From Agarivorans gilvus (GTDB lineage Bacteria > Pseudomonadota > Gammaproteobacteria > Enterobacterales > Celerinatantimonadaceae), in NCBI RefSeq assembly GCF_001420915.1, contig NZ_CP013021.1:2201001-2265000 (forward strand): 64,000 nucleotides of DNA. Direction: 5' to 3'. Shown one piece after another: positions 8,882-17,540 of this stretch (positions within the stretch are counted from its first letter, which is position 1; every line of letters begins with the position of its first letter). The notes beneath the pieces were generated by a model. That model did not search any database. It was not told the origin of the DNA and was given only the letters and a program-made list of their open reading frames with translations. Both the position numbers and the translations under genes were made by a program.

Positions 8882-10963
8882 TTACTCCTGTAGCCACAAG
8901 ATGTTTGTTACACAACGTGGATAGTAAAGGCTACCAATGGGTTTGCCAGAACTAAACTGATCACAACAAGCATGCTGACTAGCACCAATGGTTTGCCAAC
9001 GCTGATGTGCAGCATCACTAGCCACATTGTCGGCAATATCCAATTTTAAAACCTTGCGAGCAACATACTGATTTAAATAAATTTTACTTACCCAAGAATT
9101 ATCTGCAGTGGACGACAGTTTCCACGCACCATCGGCATACAAGCAGTAGTTTTCATTCAAAATGAAACTAAAGTGGGTCTTCAATGCACTGATATAACGA
9201 GCATAAGGCCCCTGCTCAGATACCGCGTCTAATAAACCCATTTCGTAAGGGTAAACCAAGGCTTCAATGGCCGGAATAATAGCGCTGCTAGAGTGACCGT
9301 CTAACACAGCAGGAATATAACCCAATTGCGGGTCGAGACTATCGGCGAGCTTATCGGCACAACGTTGCGCTGCAGTTAAGGCGAGTTCAGCTTGTTGCTG
9401 TTCACCTAAATCTTGCATCACTTTAGCGATAGCCAAATAGGCTGCCCAGCTCTTGCCTGCGAGGTAAATATTACCGCGCGCCTGACCTAGGCTGTGATCG
9501 AGTGAATCATAGGTAGTAATTTCACCGCCCTGCTCGGTACGAGCCGATTCAAAACTCATGATGCCATCGCGTTTTTCCGCATCTGGATGGTCTCGGTTTA
9601 ACAACGACTGCAAACAGTCAATCAATCGGCCACGTTGCTCGGTCGCAAACTGCGCATCGCCAGTTTTACTAATATAAACACCACAGCACAATACCCAGTT
9701 GGTGAGCTGCTCATAGGTCATGTGACTAAAACAGGCGCGGTCTAAACCTGCCATTTCATAAGAGCTTTGCCCCTTAGGACTCCAGTTATTTGCTACCCCC
9801 ATATCATGGGTAAACGAGATCCCTCCACGATAGTTTTTCTCTGGCTGGTCGGGGTGGAAAATCTCATCGTAGAAGCTGTAATGGTTAACAAATTGCTCTA
9901 GGGTATTTTTTACCGTCCAAGGGTTTTGCTGCAGTTCAAAAAACAACATATCAACGGTCAAGTCTAGCGTATTCATCATCAAATACTCGCCTTCGTTAAC
10001 CACCCAAACAGACTCAGTGCCATCAAATAACCACTGGGTTGAACCGTAGTAACTGCGAGTAGCATGGGCGACTAAAAACTGCTGATGTTGATTCAGCTTA
10101 CTAGCGGCTAGCTGTTGGTCATTTTGTTGGGCAATGGCGGCATAATCATCAAAGTGATTAACAGCATATGCTAAGACCTGCTGCAAGCCGGTAAAATGCT
10201 GGGTGTAGTAATACTGCATGGCACGGTTATAGGTAACATTACCGGCCAAATAAAAACCTAATACTAGCGGTACGGTCACCTTCTCACCGGCCTTAACGTC
10301 GATCATCAAACCCGCCGTAGGGCCTAACATGAAACACTCGTTGTTGCCCATCTTGCTCAATGCACTTTGCACCGAAAAATGGCTAAATGCACGGGCATTG
10401 GGGTGCTGGCTAGCAATACCAATTTGATCACGGCAGCTCACACCAACTAAGCCTTGCTCGCCACCGTCAATTAGCTTATTCCAACGTAACTCGTCGCCTT
10501 GCAACGCAAAAAAGCCGGTCCAATCTTGGTCGCTAGTATTATCAAAAGTCAGCTCTACGTATACCGCCGGGCAACAAGCCTGCTGTAGTTTTTGCTGCTG
10601 CGCTAGCTGCGGATCAGGAATATCGAAAAACGGGGTGATAATTTTGAAGCTGATACCCGGCGCGGCAAAACCGTCGGTCGCCCAGCGGTAATCTCGGTTA
10701 ACATCTTCAAAAATATGTTCTTTTAAACTAGATACATCATCCTTTTGCACATAACGTTCGCTTTGATCCTTAGCGCCTTTGTAAAACGGAAAGGCATTTA
10801 CCACACCTTCACCATCTTGATAACCGATAAATACATTACCAGCGTATGGAGCTCCCAGCTCTAAACCCATTCCTCCATGAGCACCAAATTCCCCTACAGT
10901 AAAACTGGCTAACGCACCCATCGGTGAATGGTGAGCATGAAAAAACTGCTGATTTTGTTCCAT
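8882..10963 (-). CDS. Glycoside hydrolase family 52 beta-xylosidase
   Basis: A 693-aa enzyme that resembles Geobacillus GH52 xylosidases along its whole length. It starts with HAHHSPMGALASFTVG (residues about 9-24). The nucleophile block WVVNEGEYLMMNTLDLTVD has its Glu near residue 326. The acid/base block ITTYDSLDHSLGQARGN has its Asp near residue 486; the 160-residue spacing matches E335/D495 of the studied enzyme. There is no signal peptide, so it acts in the cytoplasm on imported xylo-oligosaccharides, releasing xylose with retention. An AGGAG site precedes the ATG. A TGTAAGCGCT operator-like site lies about 110 bp upstream. No xylose isomerase or kinase gene is in the window. Confidence 0.95.
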   Translation of the reverse strand: MEQNQQFFHAHHSPMGALASFTVGEFGAHGGMGLELGAPYAGNVFIGYQDGEGVVNAFPFYKGAKDQSERYVQKDDVSSLKEHIFEDVNRDYRWATDGFAAPGISFKIITPFFDIPDPQLAQQQKLQQACCPAVYVELTFDNTSDQDWTGFFALQGDELRWNKLIDGGEQGLVGVSCRDQIGIASQHPNARAFSHFSVQSALSKMGNNECFMLGPTAGLMIDVKAGEKVTVPLVLGFYLAGNVTYNRAMQYYYTQHFTGLQQVLAYAVNHFDDYAAIAQQNDQQLAASKLNQHQQFLVAHATRSYYGSTQWLFDGTESVWVVNEGEYLMMNTLDLTVDMLFFELQQNPWTVKNTLEQFVNHYSFYDEIFHPDQPEKNYRGGISFTHDMGVANNWSPKGQSSYEMAGLDRACFSHMTYEQLTNWVLCCGVYISKTGDAQFATEQRGRLIDCLQSLLNRDHPDAEKRDGIMSFESARTEQGGEITTYDSLDHSLGQARGNIYLAGKSWAAYLAIAKVMQDLGEQQQAELALTAAQRCADKLADSLDPQLGYIPAVLDGHSSSAIIPAIEALVYPYEMGLLDAVSEQGPYARYISALKTHFSFILNENYCLYADGAWKLSSTADNSWVSKIYLNQYVARKVLKLDIADNVASDAAHQRWQTIGASQHACCDQFSSGKPIGSLYYPRCVTNILWLQE

Positions 10964-11555
10964 AACAACTCCTAAGGAATGATAAAACGGGACGCTTTAG
11001 CTAATATCAGCCCTCAATATGGCTTAACTAGCGAAGGACCCAAACTACTGTGGACGATTTCCAAAGCTTTATGTAAGCGCTTTCACGAAAACGAAATGTA
11101 CCCAAGCTAAGGCCTCGATTCAAAGGAATAAACAGGAAGTTTTGAGTTTGGTCATAAAAACACAGCACTTAAATAAATTCGTTAATAGTCCTTAAAAAAA
11201 ACGTAACGCCACAAACAACAAGGAGCCTACCGGCTATAAACTAACAAGCCCAATCGTTGGCTAAGAGAATTGTTACTTAGACGTACACATTACCCTGAAT
11301 CTGCCAGACAGACTTGAGGGCTTACGGGCTCAAACCAACCATATGAAACGAGCAAGAAGCAAGGGATAAGTAGAATAACTCCCAAATGTGGCCATTTAGG
11401 CATCAGTAGAGTGCTCAGCGCGGATGTTTTAGCCTTTATCTAGACAAACAACAACTTAGTTAACCTGAACCAGGGATAAGAATAGAAGTGAACTAAAAGC
11501 TGGTTCTGCGATCAGATCTTTCGACCAAGAGAGAACAATCGCAAGGGAACCAACT
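10964..11555. other. Intergenic region upstream of the xylosidase gene
   Basis: About 590 bp without a convincing gene. The part next to the xylosidase carries its promoter and the operator-like site at 11072-11085. The remainder up to the decayed IS982-type transposase shows no clear repeat or RNA. The left end of the insertion element must lie here, but I could not identify a terminal inverted repeat. Confidence 0.5.
11072..11085. promoter_or_regulatory. Operator-like site TGTAAGCGCTTTCA upstream of the xylosidase gene
   Basis: It matches the site at 7440-7452 over 13 bases. It is placed 109 bp before the GH52 start codon, suggesting common control of xylosidase and transporter. Confidence 0.6.
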
Positions 11556-12441
11556 ATGCATAATTAGTAGACTTATTTTGCCATGTCGATGGCTTTAGTA
11601 AGGCTTTTCTAGCTCAATGGCAAAACTTCAACTTGAAAGTGGTGAACGTACGCGAAACCGCAAAGGACGCATGTCTGAAAGTGAAATAATGACCATCATT
11701 ATCGCTTTTCATATGTCATATCAACGTGATTTTAAGAACTGCTATCTCGGTATCATCCACCGATATTACAAAAGTGAATTACCTACTTTACTGAGCTACA
11801 CGCGTTTTCTTGAAGTGATGCCGTCAGTGCTCGTTCCTTTAAGCCCCTTCTTCACTCACGTGAAAGGAGAGCCTACAGGTATTGAGTTTATTGATTCTAT
11901 CAGTATCAAAGTCTGCCATAACTTACGTATCCCAAGACACAAAATGTTCAAAGGGACGGCAGCAAGAGGTAAAGGTACGATGGGTTGGTTTTACGACTTT
12001 AAACTTCACATCATCACGAATCACCTTGGTGATATTGTTGCAGCCAAACTGACGCCAGCAAATACTGATGATAGGAAGCCTGTTCGTGAATTATCAAAGG
12101 GGCTATTCGACAAGCTTTATGCCGACAAAGGCTATATCAGTAAAGCGCTCACTGAAGATTTGAAGGAAGATGGGATTACACTGATAACAACGCATCGAAA
12201 AAATATGAAGCCGAAAGCCATCGCAGCTTGGGGTCGAGCGATGCTGTCGAAACGGTTCATTATCGAGACGATAAATGGCCAACTAAAGAACATATCTCAG
12301 ATTGAACATTCTCGTCATCCTAGCTTACACGGGTTCATGCTGAACTTACTAGGAGGCTTAATCGCTTACTGTTTAAAACCAAAAAAGCCATCACTCAACA
12401 TCACCAATGCTGAAAAGTCTGGGTTGGTGGCGATGGCTTAA
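11556..12441 (+). pseudogene. IS982-family transposase, frameshifted
   Basis: From 11617 the frame encodes a 274-aa IS982-type DDE transposase (GRMSESEIMTIIIAFHMS, then GIEFIDSISIKVC with the first catalytic Asp, YADKGYIS with the second, and FIIETINGQLK with the Glu). The family's N-terminus is present upstream in other frames: LVDLFCHVDGFSKAFLAQWQ is encoded from about 11562. Joining it to the main frame needs one extra A in the AAAA run near 11620. Joining it to the ATG at 11556 needs one extra A near 11563. Two single-base losses in A runs mean a dead gene or two sequencing errors. The element's terminal repeats were not found. Confidence 0.8.
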
Positions 12442-12496
12442 AGTAATTTCAGGTTAGTTAGAAGAAAGCGAGTCATTATCACGGTGTCAAAATGAA

Positions 12497-12520
12497 AACA
12501 GCACACCAAGGTGTGCTGTT
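12497..12520 (-). terminator. Hairpin terminator downstream of the lipoprotein gene at 12640
   Basis: A perfect 11-bp stem, AACAGCACACC / GGTGTGCTGTT, with a 2-nt spacer, followed on the minus strand by TTTTCATTTT. It is 120 bp beyond the stop codon of the 183-aa lipoprotein gene. The 12442-12639 gap holds nothing else recognisable. Confidence 0.6.
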
Positions 12521-12639
12521 AAAACCGCGTCATTAGGCGAAGCATGTATCTTAAAGAAGCAAAGGCCAACAAAGCACTCCCCTTGCTTCATTTAAAAAAC
12601 ACCAGCTCGATATTCTAGATGTATGGCCTAAGAGTTGTG

Positions 12640-13191
12640 CTAATAGACCGAACTAAACCTAATATTTTTCAGATGATAGGTCACTCCCGGACTACCTTTA
12701 CCAAAGGTGATCGCAAACGCCCCATTCTTTTCATCATTTGGCATAGCAAACTGATAAGTAAATACTTGAGGCTGGGTAGTGACACGCTCAGGTCGATGGA
12801 AATAGGTCGTGTATTCCCCCCCATCTTGCTGAACCACAAATGCGATATCGCTAGGTACATCAGCTGAAGCTTCTACACTAATCTCATACTTCATGTCTTC
12901 AACTAAGAACAAAGGACGTTTCAGCTGAATATTCCATTCATTGGTCGCTTGTTTCTTAATTTGAACATCAGCCTGTTCATCTGCCACCCTAAACTCAGCA
13001 ACACCATCCCCCCAGCCTTGCAAGCCAGCGCTAACCTCTTCCCAATCTTTCCCATCATTTAAGGTATAAGTCACCATAATAGGAACACCGGTAGGAGTGT
13101 AAGCGATATCTTCAATAGAAGAATTGGTACTTGCACAGGCCACTAACAAAGAAGAGAAAGCGATAGCGGAAATAAAATTCAAACTTTTCAT
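12640..13191 (-). CDS. Putative lipoprotein with carbohydrate-binding-like beta-sandwich
   Basis: A 183-aa protein. A type II signal peptide ends in SLLVAC, making Cys19 the lipidated residue. The mature part is rich in beta-strand-forming residues with spaced aromatics (WNIQLKRPLFLVEDMKYEISVEASADVPSDIAFVV, YHLKNIRFSSVY). This pattern is seen in CBM4/9-type and other galactose-binding-like domains; the family is not certain. It lies 61 bp after the stop of the neighbouring lipoprotein gene on the same strand, so the two probably form an operon. The acidic residue after the Cys is absent, which allows outer-membrane sorting. Confidence 0.7.
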   Translation of the reverse strand: MKSLNFISAIAFSSLLVACASTNSSIEDIAYTPTGVPIMVTYTLNDGKDWEEVSAGLQGWGDGVAEFRVADEQADVQIKKQATNEWNIQLKRPLFLVEDMKYEISVEASADVPSDIAFVVQQDGGEYTTYFHRPERVTTQPQVFTYQFAMPNDEKNGAFAITFGKGSPGVTYHLKNIRFSSVY

Positions 13192-13252
13192 CTTTAGCTC
13201 TCTTTATTAAAGTCACCACGCATTGTGGAATACGTGGCGACCAGATCAGTGC

Positions 13253-13984
13253 TTATTCACAAGTCCAAGCAACGGCACCCTCAGGAGCAACGGCACTGTT
13301 ACTAAGTACTACGCTACGGATTTCATAGGTAACTTCCGCATCGTTCTTAATAACAAAACGTAGCGGCTCATTTACCTTGGTGATGTCAAACGTGTCACTT
13401 GGTGTGATACAGCTCATAGGGATGGCCACTTTTTTCTCGCCTTGGCTTTCCAAAGCAGCTAATTGGTTTTGACTAAAATAAAATGCGCTACGGTTTTTCC
13501 AGTCTTCGGTGCCAGTAGTTGTTTGCATCTGAACCTGATGGGTTGCACTTGACTCTGCTGCAACTAGTACCGAAAGGTCAATCAACATAGTACCGTTTTG
13601 GTAATCTGTTAAATCAACTGAAGCAGCATCATTAACGATAAGAAAATTAACTTCTGCTGCGTCACCGCTACCAGAGTTAAACGTCTCCATCTTCCATACT
13701 CCACTTTCTACACCGGTATCTTTTACCGCTGCAATCTTGAAAGAGTTAGCTTTCTCGTAAGTGTCGTCTATATTCTCTAATACTTTGTGGGCATAACCAT
13801 CGGTATTAGACCCAACTTTAATGCTCCAATCTCCAGCTGCAATGCCGTTTTCCATGAGGCTTAAAGTGTTGACTTCTGCTGGTGGGGGAGTTACTGGTTC
13901 TTCCGGTACAGTAATATCATCACATGCCACTAAAAAAAGTGAACCCGCTAATACTGTTGTGGCAAATACCATTTTATTATTCAT
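13253..13984 (-). CDS. Putative lipoprotein, possibly glycan-binding (ExoP C-terminal-like)
   Basis: A protein of about 243 aa. The open frame begins at 14020, but the start MNNKMVFATTVLAGSLFLVAC at 13984 gives a clean lipoprotein signal with LVAC and fits a GGAG site about 12 nt upstream. Asp-Asp follows the Cys. A proline-rich linker (PEEPVTPPPAEV) leads to one beta-rich domain of about 200 residues (GDWSIKVGSNTDGYAHKV, VDLTDYQNGTMLIDLSV). The layout resembles the C-terminal domain of ExoP-type GH3 enzymes, where it binds glycan; this is a weak inference. No catalytic domain is present. An AGCGCTTACA operator-like site sits about 40 bp upstream of the start. Confidence 0.65.
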   Translation of the reverse strand: MNNKMVFATTVLAGSLFLVACDDITVPEEPVTPPPAEVNTLSLMENGIAAGDWSIKVGSNTDGYAHKVLENIDDTYEKANSFKIAAVKDTGVESGVWKMETFNSGSGDAAEVNFLIVNDAASVDLTDYQNGTMLIDLSVLVAAESSATHQVQMQTTTGTEDWKNRSAFYFSQNQLAALESQGEKKVAIPMSCITPSDTFDITKVNEPLRFVIKNDAEVTYEIRSVVLSNSAVAPEGAVAWTCE

Positions 13985-14021
13985 TTCCATATCCATCTCC
14001 ATTTGTTTAATTAAGGCCAAT

Positions 14022-14031
14022 AGCGCTTACA
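14022..14031. promoter_or_regulatory. Operator-like site AGCGCTTACA upstream of the lipoprotein operon
   Basis: This is the fourth copy of the core found in the transporter and xylosidase promoters, in the same orientation as the copy at 7577. It suggests that the two lipoproteins belong to the same sugar regulon. Confidence 0.5.
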
Positions 14032-14293
14032 CTGAAAAGCCATAGGCCTATTCTAGCTCTGAGTAATAAATAGGAAATAGACAAGCCGCCGCTAGAAAGC
14101 CTTTTCATGGAAAATCATAAAACAACATAAGCAATGTCAAAATTTCAGCACATTTCACCTGAGGAAACGCATAGCTGAACAGGCAAAGCGCTAACTATTT
14201 GATAACTAGAGCACTAAAAATTGTGAGCCAACAACGAAAAATCGCCCTATTCAAGAGTCTAACGGTGAAAAAGCGCTGCTTTTGTTCACATTT

Positions 14294-14302
14294 ACCGAAG
14301 TG
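14294..14302. repeat. Target-site duplication, left copy (ACCGAAGTG)
   Basis: This 9-bp sequence directly precedes the left end of the IS10-like element and is repeated exactly at 15631-15639. Nine base pairs is the duplication length made by IS10. Confidence 0.95.
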
Positions 14303-15630
14303 CTGGAGGATCCCCTCATAAATCTTTGAGTCCCGCAGAGTGACTCAACCAGCGAAATTCGTTAATTGCCCAGCGTATTCGCTGCTCTGTGATAATGTAC
14401 TCAGTTCTTCGCCGTACTTCTTTTCCTAACCTTACAACAGATAAAACCGCCCGTTCACGGATGGTATTCGCCTGAAAGTGTCGCTGCCAACCCACTTGCT
14501 GAGCCACTAAACCTAACCACCACAAAATAATGTCAGCCAGTAAAGCTATCAGCAGCAGTACGTCATACCGGCGTGGGCATCGTGAGCGACTGTGGCGTAA
14601 ACCAAAACCGTATTGTGGGCTTTTTAAGTCTCGAAAGGTTTCTTCTATTTGCATCCGTTTGGCATATAACTTCGTCACTTGTATCGCATTAAAGAGTTCG
14701 GGCGGTAAGTTAGTGGCGAGTACCCAAGGCTCTTTGGCTGAGCGGTGATACAGCTTCTTGGCTGAATGGTTATTACCTGAGCGACGAGAGCGTTTATCTT
14801 TACGGTGTTTATCCTTGGATTTAAATACATATAAGTGACAGGGCATGGGTTTCTTTCGCGCTACTTGCACAGCGCCTATATATTGCGCTTTATTGTTTGC
14901 TGAAGCATAAAGCGTTTTGGTGAGTACCCATCGGTCACGAAGCTGATAACAGACCTCGCCACGTAGCCTACCCAACCAATACCAGCCATAAGAAGCCACT
15001 TCTCTAAACCAGGTGTTGCGATAACCCGCATCCGTCACTATCAGCGGTGTACAGCCTGTTGGTAACACACTGGCTAGCTCAGATAAGAACTGATTATGAC
15101 TACGAGGTGCATTGTAATCTTTGAACTCGAAGGTGCGTTCATACAAGGTAATGGAACGGCCTTTTATTGAGACAGAAGCGCGTAATGTCATCATCCGTAA
15201 TTGCTCACGTACATCAGCCCAATCGACCAAGACCACAGGCATGGGATTAGCCCCGCAAATCTGCCGAGCATGCCATTGGTATATCGCTAAACGCTCACTA
15301 TTTAAATGGTGGTTACCGAGCAAGCGGTCTATACGTTTAATGCAGTGTTTAGGTGAAACCCTGCTGGTTATATTGCGCCCGAGTTCAGTGAGAGACAATT
15401 TGTCGCCATCTAGTAGTGATGTAGTGGCAACCATCAGAGAGTTAAGGCGTTTTTTGTGAATATTGGGGCACAGCTCAATAAGCATTTGGTGTAGAATTTG
15501 AGTTTCGCGCATCCTGACTGCCTCCGTGCAGGTTTGATAGGATTTGTTTTTGGCGAAATTAATTAGATCAAACAACAGGGTGCGCGTCTACTTATATGAA
15601 TTCTCAAGAGATTATGAGGGGATTCGCTAG
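14303..15630 (-). mobile_element. IS10-like insertion sequence (IS4 family), complete
   Basis: The element is 1,328 bp, practically the length of IS10. The ends are imperfect inverted repeats: the left begins CTGGAGGATCCCCTCATAA, and the right, read on the minus strand, begins CTAGCGAATCCCCTCATAA. Similarity continues inward to TTTGAG / CTTGAG. It carries one intact transposase gene and is bounded by a perfect 9-bp direct duplication, so it inserted as a single unit with no later rearrangement. Confidence 0.95.
14316..15512 (-). CDS. IS4-family transposase, IS10 type
   Basis: A protein of about 398 aa beginning MRETQILHQMLIEL at 15512. The open frame extends 21 codons further upstream, but the IS10 family begins at this Met. 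It closely resembles the IS10 transposase: KRLNSLMVATTSLLDG, KHCIKRIDRLLGNHHL, PVVLVDWADVRE (first catalytic Asp), PLIVTDAGYRNTWF (second Asp), AKRMQIEETFRDLKSPQYGFGLRHSRS (catalytic Glu in the YREK-like signature). The frame is intact, so the element may be active. It cuts and pastes DNA through hairpin intermediates in the family. Confidence 0.95.
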   Translation of the reverse strand: MRETQILHQMLIELCPNIHKKRLNSLMVATTSLLDGDKLSLTELGRNITSRVSPKHCIKRIDRLLGNHHLNSERLAIYQWHARQICGANPMPVVLVDWADVREQLRMMTLRASVSIKGRSITLYERTFEFKDYNAPRSHNQFLSELASVLPTGCTPLIVTDAGYRNTWFREVASYGWYWLGRLRGEVCYQLRDRWVLTKTLYASANNKAQYIGAVQVARKKPMPCHLYVFKSKDKHRKDKRSRRSGNNHSAKKLYHRSAKEPWVLATNLPPELFNAIQVTKLYAKRMQIEETFRDLKSPQYGFGLRHSRSRCPRRYDVLLLIALLADIILWWLGLVAQQVGWQRHFQANTIRERAVLSVVRLGKEVRRRTEYIITEQRIRWAINEFRWLSHSAGLKDL

Positions 15631-15639
15631 ACCGAAGTG
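15631..15639. repeat. Target-site duplication, right copy (ACCGAAGTG)
   Basis: Exact match to 14294-14302, directly outside the right inverted repeat. Confidence 0.95.
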
Positions 15640-15967
15640 TTAGGCGTGGCCAGATGGCAAGCTAGAACGGTAAAGCTGATATATAAAAAGAATAAAATGT
15701 AGGGAATCAGCTTAAGGGGCACGAATAGATAGAAGACTCAAACCACCTACTGTGTGTAAAAAAGTTAAGTCCTAAAAACCTTACAAATAATAAGCCTTTT
15801 GATTTTTAAAAGGCTTAAAACTGGCTCATCCAAGCTGGCAACTAATAAGAAATGGATTTTATAGTTCAAAAAACCAACAATAATTATATTGTCGGCTTTT
15901 ATATATTATTAAAAAGACCCCTGTTAGTAATGAATAAACCGAGTGTCTAAAGTAAGTGAAAAAGAGT
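15640..15967. other. Intergenic region between the IS10-like element and ubiK
   Basis: It is AT-rich with no convincing gene. A 9-bp hairpin, AAGCCTTTT / AAAAGGCTT (15792-15816), may serve as a terminator, but a proper T run is lacking on either side. Nothing else is recognised. Confidence 0.4.
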
Positions 15968-16222
15968 TTAATCTTTTTGATTAATCTTCGCTTCCAACTC
16001 AGCCACTTTGGCTTCTAATTCGGCGAGCTTTTGGCGAGTGCGCAGCAGTACTTGAGTTTGCACCTCAAAGTCTTCTCGGTTAACCACATCGAGTTGGCTC
16101 AGCTTGGCCTGCACCACTTGCTTCACCTTGCGCTCAAACTCATCGCCCACATTTTTTAAGCCAGGAGGAACCAGCTCGCTCACTTGTTTGGCTATTTCTT
16201 CAATCTTACTCGGATTAATCAT
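15968..16222 (-). CDS. ubiK: Ubiquinone biosynthesis accessory factor UbiK
   Basis: An 84-aa protein of the YqiC/BMFP family. The N-terminal half (MINPSKIEEIAKQVSELVPPGLKNVGDEFERKVKQVVQAKLSQLDVVNREDF) is amphipathic. The C-terminal half is a heptad-type coiled coil (LAELEAKVAELEAKI) that trimerises in the family. UbiK binds UbiJ and lipid and helps the soluble Ubi complex work in aerobic ubiquinone synthesis. The length is normal. A ribosome binding site (AAGGAG) precedes the ATG. It is monocistronic and not linked here to ubiJ. Confidence 0.95.
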   Translation of the reverse strand: MINPSKIEEIAKQVSELVPPGLKNVGDEFERKVKQVVQAKLSQLDVVNREDFEVQTQVLLRTRQKLAELEAKVAELEAKINQKD

Positions 16223-16289
16223 TCGAATCTCCTTAATTTGGTCTCATTCTATAGAAGCTTAATAGTTGGCTCAAGCTCAGCCCTTTGGC

Positions 16290-17027
16290 TTAATAACGCT
16301 TGGCCAAGGCCCCTTCCAACATGAACATCCGTTGCAACTCTCCGCGCTCGCGCAAACCAAGCAAGGCCTGTTTAAGACGCTCGGCTTGTTGCTGTTGCGA
16401 AGACTGCTTCGACCAATATAAATGCCCATAACGTGTAGCAAGGTGGTATACCGGCGTGACCTGATTAGCGTGAATATGCAAGGCTTGCAAACCGTAATAA
16501 ATTGAATAGTTGGTCGCCACCAATACCTCGATTCGATTTAAAACCAACATTTTAAGTGCTTGCTCAATGTGATTAAAACTGACCCGCTCGATGTTAGGGT
16601 TGTCGTCAATCTCAGGCCCATAAGCAGCGCCGCGCATTACCCCGACTCGCTTACCGTGCAATTGTTTTACACTGGAAATAGGCGCTTCACCCGCATTAGC
16701 CAAAGCCAACACTTTAACCGTAACAACTCGCCCCAGATCAACGGCGATGGCATCTGACTCAGGGCTAGCAAACATCACTGCAAAGTCGCTTTCACCACTG
16801 GCGATTTCTTTAATCACACGCGGGTAAGGAAGCATTTGATTGCTCATGGCTATGCTAGCTTCTGCACTTAACGCTCTGGCAAAACGCAACAGTAAACCTT
16901 GTTCTACCAGTTCGGGCTCAAGATAACCCCAAGGTTTAATGATGGAGGTAGCAAATTTTGCGGGAGCGAGGGACTCAGCCGATAGGCCAACGCTAAACAA
17001 CACCAGTAATAGCGCTAAGCCTTTCAC
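16290..17027 (-). CDS. Periplasmic substrate-binding protein, amino-acid type (SBP_bac_3)
   Basis: A protein of about 245 aa from a GTG at 17027, giving MKGLALLLVLFSVGLSAES, a compact signal peptide. The frame can also begin at a TTG at 17066, which would overlap the end of ybaK. The mature part has the family 3 pattern: IIKPWGYLEPELVEQGLLLRFARALS, a VKQLHGKRVGVMRGAAYG block, and MLVLNRIEVLVATNYSIYYGL. No permease or ATPase gene is nearby, so it is an orphan receptor of the kind often found in marine gammaproteobacteria. The ligand is unknown. It follows ybaK at close spacing and may be cotranscribed. Confidence 0.8.
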   Translation of the reverse strand: MKGLALLLVLFSVGLSAESLAPAKFATSIIKPWGYLEPELVEQGLLLRFARALSAEASIAMSNQMLPYPRVIKEIASGESDFAVMFASPESDAIAVDLGRVVTVKVLALANAGEAPISSVKQLHGKRVGVMRGAAYGPEIDDNPNIERVSFNHIEQALKMLVLNRIEVLVATNYSIYYGLQALHIHANQVTPVYHLATRYGHLYWSKQSSQQQQAERLKQALLGLRERGELQRMFMLEGALAKRY

Positions 17028-17046
17028 TTTTAAGCAGTAAACAAAC

Positions 17047-17520
17047 CTAATGACTAAGCGTAACAAATTGCGCCCCCAGCACCGTCGCTAGCACCTTGGC
17101 ATTTAGCTGCAAAGACAAGCCGCGCTTACCGGCACTGACCACGATTTCCGTTAAGTTGTCGGCACTGCTATCGACAAATGTGGCTAGCCGTTTTTTTTGT
17201 CCAAAGGGGCTAATTCCCCCTTTTACATAACCGGTAGTGCGCTCGGCAACCGGCACCTCTGCCATGCGCATTTTTTTAATTTTAGCCGCTTTGGCTAGGG
17301 CTTTAAGGTCGAGTTGGCCAGTAACCGGCACTACCGCCACCACCATGGTTTTAGGGTTATGTTCATCACAGGCCACTAAGGTTTTAAACACCTGCTCGGC
17401 AGGCAGGCCAAGTTTTTCGGCGCTATCCAAGCCAAAGTTACCCTGCTGAGGATCGCTTTTATATTCTAAAAGCTGAAAGACTTGTTTGGCTTTTTTAAGC
17501 TGCTGCACTGCTGGCGTCAT
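17047..17520 (-). CDS. ybaK: Cys-tRNA(Pro)/Cys-tRNA(Cys) deacylase YbaK
   Basis: A 157-aa trans-editing protein that hydrolyses Cys mischarged on tRNA-Pro. It has the family layout MTPAVQQLKKAKQVFQLLEYKSDPQQGNFGLDSAEKLGLPAEQVFKTLVA, the conserved Lys in KTLV, then VAVVPVTGQLDLKALAKAAKIKKMRMAE and the glycine-rich TGYVKGGISPFGQKK loop. Length and start are normal, with a purine-rich site (GAGGAAG) before the ATG. It lies just downstream of ilvY on the same strand. Confidence 0.95.
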   Translation of the reverse strand: MTPAVQQLKKAKQVFQLLEYKSDPQQGNFGLDSAEKLGLPAEQVFKTLVACDEHNPKTMVVAVVPVTGQLDLKALAKAAKIKKMRMAEVPVAERTTGYVKGGISPFGQKKRLATFVDSSADNLTEIVVSAGKRGLSLQLNAKVLATVLGAQFVTLSH

Positions 17521-17540
17521 GTCTTCCTCTTTTTAATCTG

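Noticed and set aside
14262..15646. GTCTAAC and GTTAGGC flanking the IS10-like insertion, attC-like once the element is removed
   Set aside because: The joined 52-bp site lacks proper L-box pairing and no cassette gene is attached; likely chance.
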